Origin: Streptomyces sp. NBC_01707
GTDB taxonomy: Bacteria > Actinomycetota > Actinomycetes > Streptomycetales > Streptomycetaceae
Direction of reading: 5' to 3'
Assembly (NCBI RefSeq): GCF_041438805.1
Contig: NZ_CP109190.1
Location: 5,208,001-5,272,000 of the forward strand
DNA: 64,000 nucleotides
Below, in pieces: positions 17,236-25,796 of this stretch (position 1 is its first letter; every line of letters starts with the position of its first letter). The translations under genes were made by a program, and so were the position numbers. The notes beneath the pieces are model-generated. The model had not been told where the DNA came from and did no database searches. It saw nothing but the letters and a program-made list of their open reading frames with translations.

Positions 17236-18714
17236 GTGAGTATTCCCGAGCCTTTGGACGACCCCTGGACCGACACCGGTCCCAGTGACCGTCTGCCTGT
17301 TTCCCGCCAGCGTCGCGGTGACAGCAGGGACCGTGGTGAGCAACACGACCGCGGCCGGGAGAGCAGCGGCTGGGACGGTGGATCGCCCGGCTTCGAACGC
17401 GTACCCCCGCAGGACCTCGACGCCGAGCAGTCGGTCCTCGGCGGCATGCTGCTGTCCAAGGACGCCATCGCCGACGTCGTGGAGATCATCAAGGGGCACG
17501 ACTTCTACCGCCCCGCCCACGAGACCGTCTTCCAGGCGATCCTCGATCTCTATGCCAAGGGCGAGCCGGCCGACCCGATCACCGTCGCGGCCGAACTGGT
17601 CAAGCGCGGCGAGATCACCAAGGTGGGCGGTGCTCCCTATCTGCACACCCTCGTGCAGTCCGTGCCGACCGCGGCCAACGCCTCGTACTACGCGGAGATC
17701 GTCCACGAGCGGGCGGTCCTGCGGCGGCTCGTCGAGGCCGGCACGAAGATCACGCAGATGGGATACGCGGCCGACGGCGACGTCGACGAGATCGTCAACT
17801 CCGCGCAGGCCGAGATCTACGCCGTCACCGAGCAGCGCACCAGCGAGGACTATCTGCCGCTCGGCGACATCATGGAAGGCGCACTCGACGAGATCGAGGC
17901 GATCGGATCGCGCTCCGGTGAGATGACCGGTGTACCGACCGGCTTCACCGACTTCGACGCGCTGACGAACGGCCTGCACCCGGGCCAGATGATCGTCATC
18001 GCGGCACGTCCGGCCATGGGTAAGTCCACGCTGGCCCTGGACTTCGCCCGGGCCGCTTCGATCAAGCACAACCTGCCCAGCGTGATCTTCTCCCTCGAAA
18101 TGGGGCGCAACGAGATCGCGATGCGTCTGCTGTCCGCCGAGGCGCGGGTGGCGCTGCACCACATGCGCTCGGGCACGATGACCGACGAGGACTGGACGCG
18201 GCTGGCCCGCCGGATGCCGGACGTCTCGGCCGCCCCGCTCTACATCGACGATTCGCCGAACCTGTCGATGATGGAGATCCGGGCGAAGTGTCGTCGGCTG
18301 AAGCAGCGGAACGACATCAAGCTGGTGATCATCGACTATCTGCAGCTGATGCAGTCCGGTGGTTCGAAGCGGGCGGAGAGCCGTCAGCAGGAAGTCTCGG
18401 ACATGTCCCGAAACCTCAAGCTGCTGGCGAAGGAGCTGGAGCTGCCGGTCATCGCGCTGTCCCAGCTGAACCGTGGTCCTGAGCAGCGCACGGACAAGAA
18501 GCCGATGGTGTCCGACCTGCGTGAATCCGGCTCCATCGAGCAGGACGCCGACATGGTGATCCTGCTGCACCGCGAGGACGCGTACGAGAAGGAGTCCCCG
18601 CGAGCGGGCGAGGCGGACCTGATGGTGGCCAAGCACCGTAACGGTCCGACGGCGACGATCACCGTGGCGTTCCAGGGCCACTACTCACGCTTCGTGGACA
18701 TGGCGCAGACCTGA
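17236..18714 (+). CDS. dnaB: Replicative DNA helicase DnaB
   Basis: This hexameric 5'-3' helicase of the replication fork has 492 residues. After a disordered, Arg/Asp/Gly-rich leader of about 55 residues comes the N-terminal DnaB domain (PPQDLDAEQSVLGGMLLSKDAI). The RecA-like motor has Walker A ARPAMGKST with K263 and Walker B LVIIDYLQLM near 364-373. It also has SQLNRGPEQR and DLRESGSIEQDADMV, and no intein interrupts the motifs. GTG 17236 is chosen for its strong GGAGGAGGT site 7 nt upstream; the open frame extends further without support. A DnaA-box cluster lies 180-270 bp upstream. Confidence 0.97.
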   Translation: MSIPEPLDDPWTDTGPSDRLPVSRQRRGDSRDRGEQHDRGRESSGWDGGSPGFERVPPQDLDAEQSVLGGMLLSKDAIADVVEIIKGHDFYRPAHETVFQAILDLYAKGEPADPITVAAELVKRGEITKVGGAPYLHTLVQSVPTAANASYYAEIVHERAVLRRLVEAGTKITQMGYAADGDVDEIVNSAQAEIYAVTEQRTSEDYLPLGDIMEGALDEIEAIGSRSGEMTGVPTGFTDFDALTNGLHPGQMIVIAARPAMGKSTLALDFARAASIKHNLPSVIFSLEMGRNEIAMRLLSAEARVALHHMRSGTMTDEDWTRLARRMPDVSAAPLYIDDSPNLSMMEIRAKCRRLKQRNDIKLVIIDYLQLMQSGGSKRAESRQQEVSDMSRNLKLLAKELELPVIALSQLNRGPEQRTDKKPMVSDLRESGSIEQDADMVILLHREDAYEKESPRAGEADLMVAKHRNGPTATITVAFQGHYSRFVDMAQT

Positions 18715-18741
18715 GCCGTGCCCGGCGGATCATCGTCGGGT

Positions 18742-18764
18742 CCGTGACCTGGGTGGGTTCACGG
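18742..18764 (+). terminator. Possible weak terminator after dnaB
   Basis: CCGTGA (18742-18747) and TCACGG (18759-18764) form a short stem with an 11-nt loop, 28 bp past the dnaB stop. Confidence 0.3.
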
Positions 18765-18841
18765 TGGGCTGTGTGTGACGCACCTGGGGCTGGGATTGCG
18801 CGAGGGCAGCGCGGCCGTGCTTGCCGCGTTCGCCGACGTGG

Positions 18842-19450
18842 TCACTCCGCCGGGATGGTCCGCGTGACGATCGTCTCCACCAGCCGGTCCAGGTCGCGGT
18901 GGGCGGTGGCGCCGCCGGTGAGCATGCCGGGCAGGGTGAAGTGGTCCAGCAGCAGGCCCGTCATGGCGAGGTAGAGCACGAGGAAGGCGTCGGCGTCGCC
19001 CGGCAGACCGGCCTCCCGGTGGAAGCGGGCGTTCGCGTCCAGGTCCGCGCGAACCGTTCGGTTGAGGTGATCGAGGAGGGCCGGCCGGCGGGTGGCTTCC
19101 AGGCGTAGTTCCAGCATGGCGAGATAGCCGGTGCGGTCATCGGCCATGCGCTGCACCAGCCACTGCATCAGCTCGGTGACCAGATGGCGTGAGGGTGTCG
19201 GGCGCATGGCTTCCTCGACCCTGACCGGATCCGGTGTCATCCGGTCGGTGATCCGGGCGCCCGTCTGCAGGAACAGCTCGTCGCGACTGGCGAAGTAGTT
19301 GGACGACGTGCCCACAGGGACGCCTGCCCGTGCGTCGACCGCGCGGAAGGTGAGTCCTCGTGCGCCTTCGTGCGCCAGCACCTCGATGGCCGCGTCGACG
19401 AGCGCCGTCCTGCGCTCGGGGTTCCTGACCATGCGTATCTCCGTATCCAT
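18842..19450 (-). CDS. TetR/AcrR family regulator
   Basis: A 202-residue repressor-type protein. The N-terminal helix-turn-helix is RRTALVDAAIEVLAHEGARGLTFRAVDARAGVPVGTSSNYFASRDELF, and the C-terminal ligand domain is helical (TAELMQWLVQRM..., FLVLYLAMTGLLLDHF). Start ATG 19450 (MDTEIRMVRN); the open frame upstream overlaps the operator. It is divergent from the RibD-like reductase gene, with a perfect 12-bp inverted repeat between them, so it most likely represses that neighbour and itself. The ligand is unknown. Confidence 0.88.
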   Translation of the reverse strand: MDTEIRMVRNPERRTALVDAAIEVLAHEGARGLTFRAVDARAGVPVGTSSNYFASRDELFLQTGARITDRMTPDPVRVEEAMRPTPSRHLVTELMQWLVQRMADDRTGYLAMLELRLEATRRPALLDHLNRTVRADLDANARFHREAGLPGDADAFLVLYLAMTGLLLDHFTLPGMLTGGATAHRDLDRLVETIVTRTIPAE

Positions 19451-19474
19451 TGGCTCATCGGTGAAAAGGGATTG

Positions 19475-19516
19475 CTCAACCACTACATGTGAAGCACTAT
19501 AAGCGTAGTGGTTGAG
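19475..19516. promoter_or_regulatory. Perfect 12-bp inverted repeat, candidate TetR operator
   Basis: CTCAACCACTAC (19475-19486) and GTAGTGGTTGAG (19505-19516) are exact reverse complements separated by 18 bp. They lie in the 98-bp gap between the divergent TetR and reductase genes. The core CACTAC/GTAGTG also overlaps a near match (CACTAT) in the spacer. Confidence 0.65.
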
Positions 19517-19548
19517 TCCTCTGCCAACCCTCACCGAACGGGGAACTC

Positions 19549-20133
19549 GTGCGAAAGCTGACCTACTTCATTGCCTGCTCCATCGACGGCTTCATCGGGG
19601 ACCCGGGCGGCGACGCGTCGTCCATGTACCCGTTCGTGAACGAGGAGTTCATCGCGTTCCTCGCATCCCAGTATCCGGAGACGGTTGCGACCGAGGGCCG
19701 CCGACAACTCGGCTTTCACGATGCCGAGAATCAGAAGTTCGACACCGTTGTCCAGGGAAGGGCCAGCTATCAGCTGGCGCTGGACATGAACATCACCAGT
19801 CCGTATGCCCAGCTGCGTGAGTTCGTGGCCTCGCGGACCCTGAAGGAATCGCCCGACCCGAACGTCGAGCTCATCTCGGACGATGTGGTCGGCAGGGTGC
19901 GGGAACTCAAGGCGGAGGACAGCGAACTCGGGATCTGGCTCTGCGGCGGCTCACAGCTCGCGGGGGAGTTGCTCGACGAGATCGACGAGCTCGTGATCAA
20001 GACGTATCCGCTGGTCTACGGGTCAGGCATGCCGATGTTCGGATCGGAATTCGCGGCCACCGAGTTCGCGCTCGAGTCGGTGCGTGTCTTCGACAACGGG
20101 GTGCTGGTCAGGACGTACAGCCGCAAGCGTTGA
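19549..20133 (+). CDS. Dihydrofolate reductase-like (RibD C-terminal) protein
   Basis: A 194-residue NADPH-type reductase fold of the RibD C-terminal/DHFR-like family. It has MRKLTYFIACSIDGFIGDPGG at the start, VVQGRASYQLAL in the middle and LWLCGGSQLAGELL-type GGG (IWLCGGSQLAGEL) near 143-155. It also has LVIKTYPLVYGSGMPMF. Members are widespread, and most have no assigned substrate. GTG 19549 starts 8 nt after GGGGAA. It is probably controlled by the divergent TetR protein. Confidence 0.87.
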   Translation: MRKLTYFIACSIDGFIGDPGGDASSMYPFVNEEFIAFLASQYPETVATEGRRQLGFHDAENQKFDTVVQGRASYQLALDMNITSPYAQLREFVASRTLKESPDPNVELISDDVVGRVRELKAEDSELGIWLCGGSQLAGELLDEIDELVIKTYPLVYGSGMPMFGSEFAATEFALESVRVFDNGVLVRTYSRKR

Positions 20134-20197
20134 CCTCTTGGCCCGCATACCGCGAAATGGGGTCGCCACGGAGCGGCTGCGCCGGTACTTGTTGACC

Positions 20198-21580
20198 ATG
20201 ACCTACCACTCAGAAGAACTGCTTCCCGGCACGCAGCGCGCACTGCTGCACCGCATCGCCACCGCGCAGGCCGAGGGCCGCGCACCCTCACTCGTCGCCG
20301 CGGTGCAGCGTCGGGGCCGGGTCGTCTGGAGCGGCTCCCGCAGCTGCGTCGACGACCATTCCCCTGACGCCGATACGCAGTTCAGGATCGGATCCCTCAC
20401 CAAGACCTTCACCGCCGTGCTGGTCCTGCGGCTGCGCGACGAGGGTCTGCTGGATCTCGACGACCCGTTGGAGAAGCATCTGCCGGGTACGGGCGTCGGC
20501 GGTGTCACCATCCTTCAGCTGCTCGGTCACAGTGCGGGACTGGCTGCTGAGTCGCCCGCACCCTGGTGGGAGCGGACGCCGGGCACCCTGCGTCCCGACC
20601 TCGCCGATGTACTCGGGGAGCAGACCCGGATGCATCCTCCGGGCCGGCGCCATCACTACTCCAACCCTGGCTACACCCTGCTCGGTGCGCTGATCGAGAC
20701 GGTGCGCGGGGCATCCTGGGCGGAGGTGCTGGAGCGCGAGATTCTGGAGCCGCTGGGCATGAGCCGTACTTCCACCCAGCCGCAGGCGCCACACGCGGGC
20801 GGCTGGGCGGTGCACCCCTGGGCCGATGCCTTGCTGCCCGAACCTACCGAGGACCTCGGCCTGATGGCTCCGGCCGGGCAGCTCTGGTCCACGGCCACCG
20901 ACATCCTCCGCTTCGCCTCCTTCCTTGCCGAGGGGGACGACCGGGTTCTCGGCGCCGCCTCGGTGGAGGAGATGCGCGTGCCGTCGGCGCCGCCCGAGTC
21001 CGGCGACTGGGAGGGAAATTACGGTCTCGGTCTGCAGGTCGTGCGCCAGGACGGGCGCACCCTTCTCGGGCACACCGGTTCACTGCCGGGCTTTCTGGCA
21101 GCGCTCTGGTTCAGCACCGAGGACGATGTGGCTGCGGTGGTGCTCACCAACACCACCTCGGGACTGTTCGTCGGTGAGGTCGCCGCAGACATCGTGGACA
21201 TCGTCGCCGATGCCGAGCCCCGTATTCCGGAGCCCTGGCGCCCGCTGACCGAGGTCGACCCGGACCTCCTCGCCCTCACCGGTCCCTGGTACTGGGGGAC
21301 GCGTCCGAACATCCTGCAGTTGACCGCGGACGGAGGGCTGACACTGCAGCCGCTGCGGGGCAGTGGTCGTGGCGCCCGGTTCGTCGCGCAGCCTGACGGC
21401 AGCTGGATCGGGCTGGACGGGTACTACGCCGGGGAGACGCTCCGCGTCGTCAGGGCGGGCGACGGCAGCGTGAGCCACCTCGACCTGGGGTCGTTCGTCT
21501 TCACGCGTGAACCGTACGACCCTGCATCGGCCGTCCCCGGTGGGGTGGACGCGGGGGGCTGGCGAGGCCTCGGCGGCTGA
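20198..21580 (+). CDS. Class C beta-lactamase-like serine hydrolase
   Basis: A 460-residue protein of the beta-lactamase/transpeptidase-like fold (PF00144 style). The catalytic set is present: S66-L-T-K69 (RIGSLTKTF), Y154-S-N156 (HHYSNPGYTLLG) and H292-T-G294 (LLGHTGSLPGFLA). A C-terminal beta-rich domain of about 100 residues follows (DLLALTGPWYWGTRPN...). No signal peptide is visible, so it is probably cytosolic: an esterase or D-aminopeptidase type rather than a true beta-lactamase. Start ATG 20198 (MTYHSEELLPG) is 65 bp after the reductase gene. A parS site follows the stop. Confidence 0.85.
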   Translation: MTYHSEELLPGTQRALLHRIATAQAEGRAPSLVAAVQRRGRVVWSGSRSCVDDHSPDADTQFRIGSLTKTFTAVLVLRLRDEGLLDLDDPLEKHLPGTGVGGVTILQLLGHSAGLAAESPAPWWERTPGTLRPDLADVLGEQTRMHPPGRRHHYSNPGYTLLGALIETVRGASWAEVLEREILEPLGMSRTSTQPQAPHAGGWAVHPWADALLPEPTEDLGLMAPAGQLWSTATDILRFASFLAEGDDRVLGAASVEEMRVPSAPPESGDWEGNYGLGLQVVRQDGRTLLGHTGSLPGFLAALWFSTEDDVAAVVLTNTTSGLFVGEVAADIVDIVADAEPRIPEPWRPLTEVDPDLLALTGPWYWGTRPNILQLTADGGLTLQPLRGSGRGARFVAQPDGSWIGLDGYYAGETLRVVRAGDGSVSHLDLGSFVFTREPYDPASAVPGGVDAGGWRGLGG

Positions 21581-21619
21581 GTGTCACACGGTCACGGCTC
21601 TGTGCCGCGTCGGCGTCAG

Positions 21620-21633
21620 GTTTCACGTGAAAC
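21620..21633. other. parS: parS site 4
   Basis: Exact GTTTCACGTGAAAC, in the 94-bp gap between the converging serine hydrolase and winged-helix genes. Symmetry stops at the 14-bp core. Confidence 0.93.
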
Positions 21634-21674
21634 GCGACGCGTGGTGACCGATACAGGTCTCAGGCGCGGACCGC

Positions 21675-22838
21675 TCAGGCCGTCAACTCCCTTTCCAGTG
21701 GCGTACGGAAGCGCGGGGTGACCCGCGTTTCACCCACCCATCCCGACAGCCGGGACGCCTCCGCCTCGATCGCGGTGGTGGCCTCCCGGCCGGCGTCGGT
21801 CAACAGTCGCCACACCGGCTCACCGTCGGCGCGCTGAGCCCAGCCGCCCACGATCCGGCCGTTCCACCACACCGTCGGTCCGATGTTGCCGGCTCGGTCG
21901 AAGAGCGCCGTCCGGTACTCGGCCGGCAAGTGGAAGCCGCGATCGGCCCAGCCCATCGCGCTCGGGTCGAGGGCCGGGAGCAGCGCCGCCCAGGGTTCCA
22001 GGTCCGGTTCGAGCTCCATGTCCCCAGGCGATACCCAGCCTGTGGCGCCGTTGTCGAGCCGCACCTCCTCGGCTCCGGCGGCTTCCAGTGCCTGGCGTAC
22101 CTGGCCGAGGCCCCAGCCCGTCCACCACTTCAGGTCGGCCTCGGTCGCGGGGCCGTACGAGCGGAGCCAGCGCAGGGCCAGTTCCGCCTGTGCCGCTGAG
22201 GTCTCCCGGGCGGGCCAGGGCTCGGCTGCCGTCCATCGGAACTGGCTGGATGTCCAGGAGCCACGTGGCCTGTCCCTGCGGATCAGACCGTCGGCCGCCA
22301 TCACTCGTATGACGCGTGTGGCGACGCCCTGTACGGTCTCCTGCTTCTTGCCGGGAAAGACCGTGATCTTCGTGCGCAGCGCCGGCACGGCGGCGGACAG
22401 CTCACTGCCGGTTGCGGACCCACGAGCCGTCAGGGCGGCGAGAGTCTCCTCCTCCGTCTTGGCGAGCCAGTGCGCGTCCAGTCCGTTCCCGTCGTCCCGC
22501 AGGTGCTTGAGGAAGGTCCGGCGCTCCTTGGCGGCCACCACCCTGGCGTTCGACGCGTCGACGTACGGAGCGAGCCCGTGCGACACGGTGAAGAGGGTGT
22601 TGCGCATGGAGAGCAGCCGGACCAGCGAGACCTCCTCGTAGAGAGCTCGTTCCACCGTGCCGACGCTGGCCTCGGACAGCCGGGCGCAGACGGAGAGAAA
22701 GACCGTGGCCGCGTCGGTGGCGTGCAGTGCCACGACCGCGTCGGCCACGGACTCCGCGGACGCTGCCCGTACGGCGGGTGCCAGGAGATGGCGCCTGCCG
22801 AGCCTGGACCGGCGCTGTGCGTCGCTGATGCCGTGCAC
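21675..22838 (-). CDS. AlkZ/YcaQ-superfamily (HTH_42) protein
   Basis: A 387-residue protein of the winged-helix HTH_42 family, which includes the DNA glycosylases AlkZ and YcaQ that unhook interstrand crosslinks or remove bulky alkyl adducts. Family text is clear: RRHLLAPAVRAASAESVADAVVALHATD, SVLRLLSMRNTLFTVS-type, GSATGSELSAAVPAL, LLPALDPSAMGWADR and NIGPTVWWNGRIVGGWAQR. At the position of the AlkZ catalytic QxQ it has H39-A-T41-D42, so activity is uncertain. GTG 22838 has GGAGGTCTCG just upstream. Confidence 0.83.
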   Translation of the reverse strand: MHGISDAQRRSRLGRRHLLAPAVRAASAESVADAVVALHATDAATVFLSVCARLSEASVGTVERALYEEVSLVRLLSMRNTLFTVSHGLAPYVDASNARVVAAKERRTFLKHLRDDGNGLDAHWLAKTEEETLAALTARGSATGSELSAAVPALRTKITVFPGKKQETVQGVATRVIRVMAADGLIRRDRPRGSWTSSQFRWTAAEPWPARETSAAQAELALRWLRSYGPATEADLKWWTGWGLGQVRQALEAAGAEEVRLDNGATGWVSPGDMELEPDLEPWAALLPALDPSAMGWADRGFHLPAEYRTALFDRAGNIGPTVWWNGRIVGGWAQRADGEPVWRLLTDAGREATTAIEAEASRLSGWVGETRVTPRFRTPLERELTA

Positions 22839-22888
22839 CGAGACCTCCTTCGGTCCTTGGGATGTCGCCACCGGGTTGCGGGCAGTGG

Positions 22889-23341
22889 TCAGAGGGCGAG
22901 CTTGAAGCCCACATGACTGGCGATGAAGCCGAGTCGCTCGTAGAAGCGATGCGCATCGGTCCGGGTCGCGTCGGACGTCAGCTGGACCAATTGGCAGTCC
23001 TGGCGCCGGGATTCGTCCACGGCCCACTGGATCAGCCGCGTGCCGAGGCCGCTCCCGCGCTCGTCGGCATGGATACGGACGCCCTCGATGATCGAGCGTG
23101 TCGAGCCGCGCCGGGACAGTCCGGGGATCACGGTCAGCTGCAGGGTCCCCACGACAACGTCGTCGCGTACGGCGACGACCAGATGCTGGTTCGGGTCGTC
23201 GGCGAGCCGCTGGAACGCGGCACGGTACGGAGTGAGGTCGTCCGGTGACTCGCGCTGTGCGCCCAGGGGATCGTCCGCCAGCATGGCCACGATGGCCGGG
23301 ATGTCGGTGAGGGCGGCAGGGCGTATCTCCAGATCGCTCAT
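22889..23341 (-). CDS. GNAT family N-acetyltransferase
   Basis: A 150-residue single-domain GNAT. The fold starts LEIRPAALTDIPAIVAMLADD. It contains the acetyl-CoA loop VRIHADERGSGLGTRLIQWAVDESRR (about 88-113) and ends with AHRFYERLGFIASHVGFKL. The substrate is unknown. The start is ATG 23341. The winged-helix gene starts 50 bp downstream on the same strand, so the two may share a message. Confidence 0.88.
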   Translation of the reverse strand: MSDLEIRPAALTDIPAIVAMLADDPLGAQRESPDDLTPYRAAFQRLADDPNQHLVVAVRDDVVVGTLQLTVIPGLSRRGSTRSIIEGVRIHADERGSGLGTRLIQWAVDESRRQDCQLVQLTSDATRTDAHRFYERLGFIASHVGFKLAL

Positions 23342-23360
23342 GATCGGCAGACTACGCAGA

Positions 23361-23828
23361 TCACGCGGCCCGCGCGGGGACCTTCAGTTCTTCGACCGTC
23401 CTGACGAGCGGTGCCAGTTCGGGATTCCTGGCTGCCTCGTCGAGAGCGGCGCGCAGGGCCGTGTCATTCGTCGGCCGCGCCTCCGAGAGAAGGGTGAGGC
23501 CGGCTTCGGTGACATCCGTGTAGATGCCGCGGCGGTCGGTGTCGCAGAGATACCGGGTCAGCAGCCCGCGGTCCTCGAGACGGGTGACCAGACGGGTGGT
23601 GGCGCTCTGGCTGAGCACGACGGCGTCCGCGACCTGCTTCATCTGGAGATGGCCGCCCGGGCCGCTGTGCTGCCGGCTCAGGACGTCGAGCAGGGAGTAC
23701 TCCCGCACGCTGAGGCCGTGCCCGGACTGCAGGGCCCGTTCGATGCGGGCCTCGATCTTGCCGTGGAGCAGGGAGAGGGCGCACCAGCCCTGGGAGAGGG
23801 CGGTCAGTGCGGGATCCGTCGCTGTCAT
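23361..23828 (-). CDS. MarR family transcriptional regulator
   Basis: A 155-residue winged-helix regulator: helical N-terminus (SQGWCALSLLHGKIEARIERALQSGHGLSVREYSLLDVL), recognition region MKQVADAVVLSQSATTRLVTRLEDRGLLTR, and wing CDTDRRGIYTDVTEAG. The start is ATG 23828, with a GGAGAG site upstream. It is divergent from an MFS exporter gene. The 138-bp gap holds three direct TGCAAT repeats and an inverted partner. It is probably an autorepressor controlling the exporter and HbpS-like genes. Confidence 0.9.
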   Translation of the reverse strand: MTATDPALTALSQGWCALSLLHGKIEARIERALQSGHGLSVREYSLLDVLSRQHSGPGGHLQMKQVADAVVLSQSATTRLVTRLEDRGLLTRYLCDTDRRGIYTDVTEAGLTLLSEARPTNDTALRAALDEAARNPELAPLVRTVEELKVPARAA

Positions 23829-23871
23829 GGTCTCTCCTCCGTGCGGAGCTGCTTCCGTCCAGGATAGGGGA

Positions 23872-23943
23872 CGTCTGCAATAGCCCGCGCTTGCAATTAA
23901 CCAGCGTCTGCAATTATTGTCGACGCTCGTAAGGCGCAGACGC
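23872..23943. promoter_or_regulatory. Repeated CGTCTGCAAT boxes, candidate MarR operators
   Basis: CGTCTGCAAT (23872-23881), CGCTTGCAAT (23888-23897) and CGTCTGCAAT (23905-23914) are direct repeats with a 16-17 bp period. GCAGACGC (23936-23943) is an inverted half-site. All lie in the divergent MarR/MFS gap. Confidence 0.55.
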
Positions 23944-23966
23944 AATCTTCTGGGAAGGTGAAACCC

Positions 23967-25178
23967 ATGCCGCTGGCGCTCCTCGCCCTCGCCATCGGGG
24001 CATTCGGTATCGGCACCACCGAGTTCGTGATCATGGGCTTGCTCCCAGAGGTTGCTGCGGACTTCCAGGTCTCGATCCCGACCGCAGGATTCCTGGTCAC
24101 GGGCTATGCCCTCGGTGTCGTACTCGGTGCCCCGCTGATGACGGTCCTCGGCACCCGGGTCACCCGCAAACGCATGTTGATGCTCCTGATGGGGCTGTTC
24201 ATCCTGGGCAATGCGGTGTCCGCCGTAGCCCCGGTCTTCGGCGTGATGCTCGCGGGACGGGTGATCGCCTCTCTCGCCCACGGCGCGTTCTTCGGCATCG
24301 GGTCGGTCGTCGCGGCAGATCTGGTCGCCCCGCAGAAGAAGGCCGGCGCGATCGCCACGATGTTCACCGGCCTCACCGTCGCCAATGTCGTCGGCGTACC
24401 GCTGGGCACGTACATCGGGCAGAGCGTCGGGTGGCGCACCACGTTCTTCATCGTCGCGGCCCTCGGAGTCGTCGGCCTCCTCGGTGTGGCCAGACTGGTT
24501 CCCGAGCAGCCGAGGGCAGAGGGCGTACGGCTCCGCCACGAGCTGGCCGCGTTCCGCAACGTGCAGGTGCTGCTCGCCATGGCGATGACCGTCCTGGGCT
24601 TCGGCGGTGTCTTCGCCGCGATCACCTACATCACGCCGATGATGACCGAGATCGCCGGCTACTCCGCGTCCTCCGTCACCTGGCTGCTGGTCCTCTTCGG
24701 GCTCGGCATGGTCGGCGGCAATCTGCTCGGCGGCAAGTTCGCCGACCGCCACCTGATGCCGATGCTGTACATCTCGCTGGGTGCCCTTGCCGTGGTCCTG
24801 TCCCTGTTCACCCTGACCGCCCACAACAAGTTCGCGGCAGCCGTCACCATCGTTCTGATCGGCGGCCTGGGCTTCGCGACCGTACCGCCGCTGCAGAAGC
24901 GCGTGCTCGATCAGGCCGCCGGTGCCCCGACTCTCGCCTCCGCCGTCAACATCGGCGCTTTCAACCTCGGTAACGCACTGTCGGCGTGGCTCGGCGGCAT
25001 CGTCATCGCGGCGGGTCTCGGCTACACCGCACCCAACTGGGTCGGCGCCGTCCTGGCCGCATCCGCCCTCGCCCTCGCCCTCCTCTCCAGCGGCCTGGAA
25101 CGCCGGACGGGCACGCACAGTCGAAGCGTCGCCGGTCACGTCCCCGAGCCGGTCGTAGTCGCCGAAGCCCGGCGCTGA
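23967..25178 (+). CDS. MFS transporter, DHA1 type
   Basis: A 403-residue, 12-segment permease of the AraJ/DHA1 drug:H+ antiporter branch. GIGTTEFVIMGLLPEVAADFQVS begins helix 1, LGTRVTRKRMLM is the loop 2-3 motif, and LAHGAFFGIGSVVAADLV is in helix 4. ATG 23967 is preferred over GTG 23958 because GGGAAGG ends 9 nt upstream. It is probably derepressed when the divergent MarR protein binds ligand. The HbpS-like gene follows 56 bp downstream in the same direction. Confidence 0.9.
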   Translation: MPLALLALAIGAFGIGTTEFVIMGLLPEVAADFQVSIPTAGFLVTGYALGVVLGAPLMTVLGTRVTRKRMLMLLMGLFILGNAVSAVAPVFGVMLAGRVIASLAHGAFFGIGSVVAADLVAPQKKAGAIATMFTGLTVANVVGVPLGTYIGQSVGWRTTFFIVAALGVVGLLGVARLVPEQPRAEGVRLRHELAAFRNVQVLLAMAMTVLGFGGVFAAITYITPMMTEIAGYSASSVTWLLVLFGLGMVGGNLLGGKFADRHLMPMLYISLGALAVVLSLFTLTAHNKFAAAVTIVLIGGLGFATVPPLQKRVLDQAAGAPTLASAVNIGAFNLGNALSAWLGGIVIAAGLGYTAPNWVGAVLAASALALALLSSGLERRTGTHSRSVAGHVPEPVVVAEARR

Positions 25179-25234
25179 AACCCCCACAGCCAACACACGT
25201 ACGTACGCACCATCGCACCAAGGAGATGTCCCTC

Positions 25235-25666
25235 ATGACCACCACCCTCTCGCCGGCCGCCGTCACTCCGCTGACGATCCAGGACGCGGAAGCGCTCGTC
25301 GCCACTGCTCGCACCGCCGCGGAGGCAGCAGGTGTCGCCGCTGCCGTCTCGGTCCTCGACGCGGGCGGTCACCTGCTGGCCTTCCGGCGCGACGACCGGG
25401 CCGTCCTCATCGCGGGCGAGACCAGCACCCGCAAGGCCTTCACGGCCCTCCAGCTCGGTGCCCCGACCGCCGACCTGGTCGACGCGGTCCAGCCGGGCGG
25501 GCTCTTCCACACCCTGCCGACCGCCCTTGACCGGCCGCTGCTCTTCATCGCCGGCGGGGTGCCGGTCTTTCGCGACGGCCGGCTGATCGGCGCCGTCGGC
25601 GTGGGAGGCGGCGCACCCGAGCAGGACCACGGCTTCGCGACAGCTGCCGTGGAGGCGCTCGCCTAG
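25235..25666 (+). CDS. GlcG/HbpS family (DUF336) protein
   Basis: A 143-residue protein of the heme-degrading/GlcG-HbpS family (PF03928). It has LTIQDAEALVATARTAAEAAGVAAAVSVLDAGGHLLAFRRDDRA, STRKAFTALQLGAP, GGVPVFRDGRLIGAVGVGGG and EQDHGFATAAVEAL. Some members bind heme or cobalamin, or act as auxiliary proteins. This one lacks the signal peptide of secreted HbpS and is likely cytosolic. ATG 25235 is chosen because AAGGAG lies 9 nt upstream; ATG 25226 would be too close to it. It probably forms an operon with the MFS gene. Confidence 0.82.
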   Translation: MTTTLSPAAVTPLTIQDAEALVATARTAAEAAGVAAAVSVLDAGGHLLAFRRDDRAVLIAGETSTRKAFTALQLGAPTADLVDAVQPGGLFHTLPTALDRPLLFIAGGVPVFRDGRLIGAVGVGGGAPEQDHGFATAAVEALA

Positions 25667-25700
25667 TCGGCGAACCACCCCACGGACAGCGGAAGCGCAT

Positions 25701-25752
25701 GAATGTCCGTTCCCACGTGCCTGGAGAACCTCGGCACAGGGGACGGACATTC
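25701..25752. terminator. Inverted repeat between convergent genes
   Basis: GAATGTCCGT (25701-25710) and ACGGACATTC (25743-25752) are exact reverse complements with a 32-nt loop. Extra CCC/GGG pairing adjoins the stem. They lie between the HbpS-like gene (+) and the acetyltransferase (-). Confidence 0.5.
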
Positions 25753-25796
25753 GCGGTTGCGCGGGCGGACGACGCCTCGGGCCGGTCCGGTCGGTG

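Noticed and set aside
17110..18681. 523-codon open frame antisense to dnaB
   Set aside because: Shadow of the dnaB codon pattern; composition rich in Arg/His/Leu/Val without domains.
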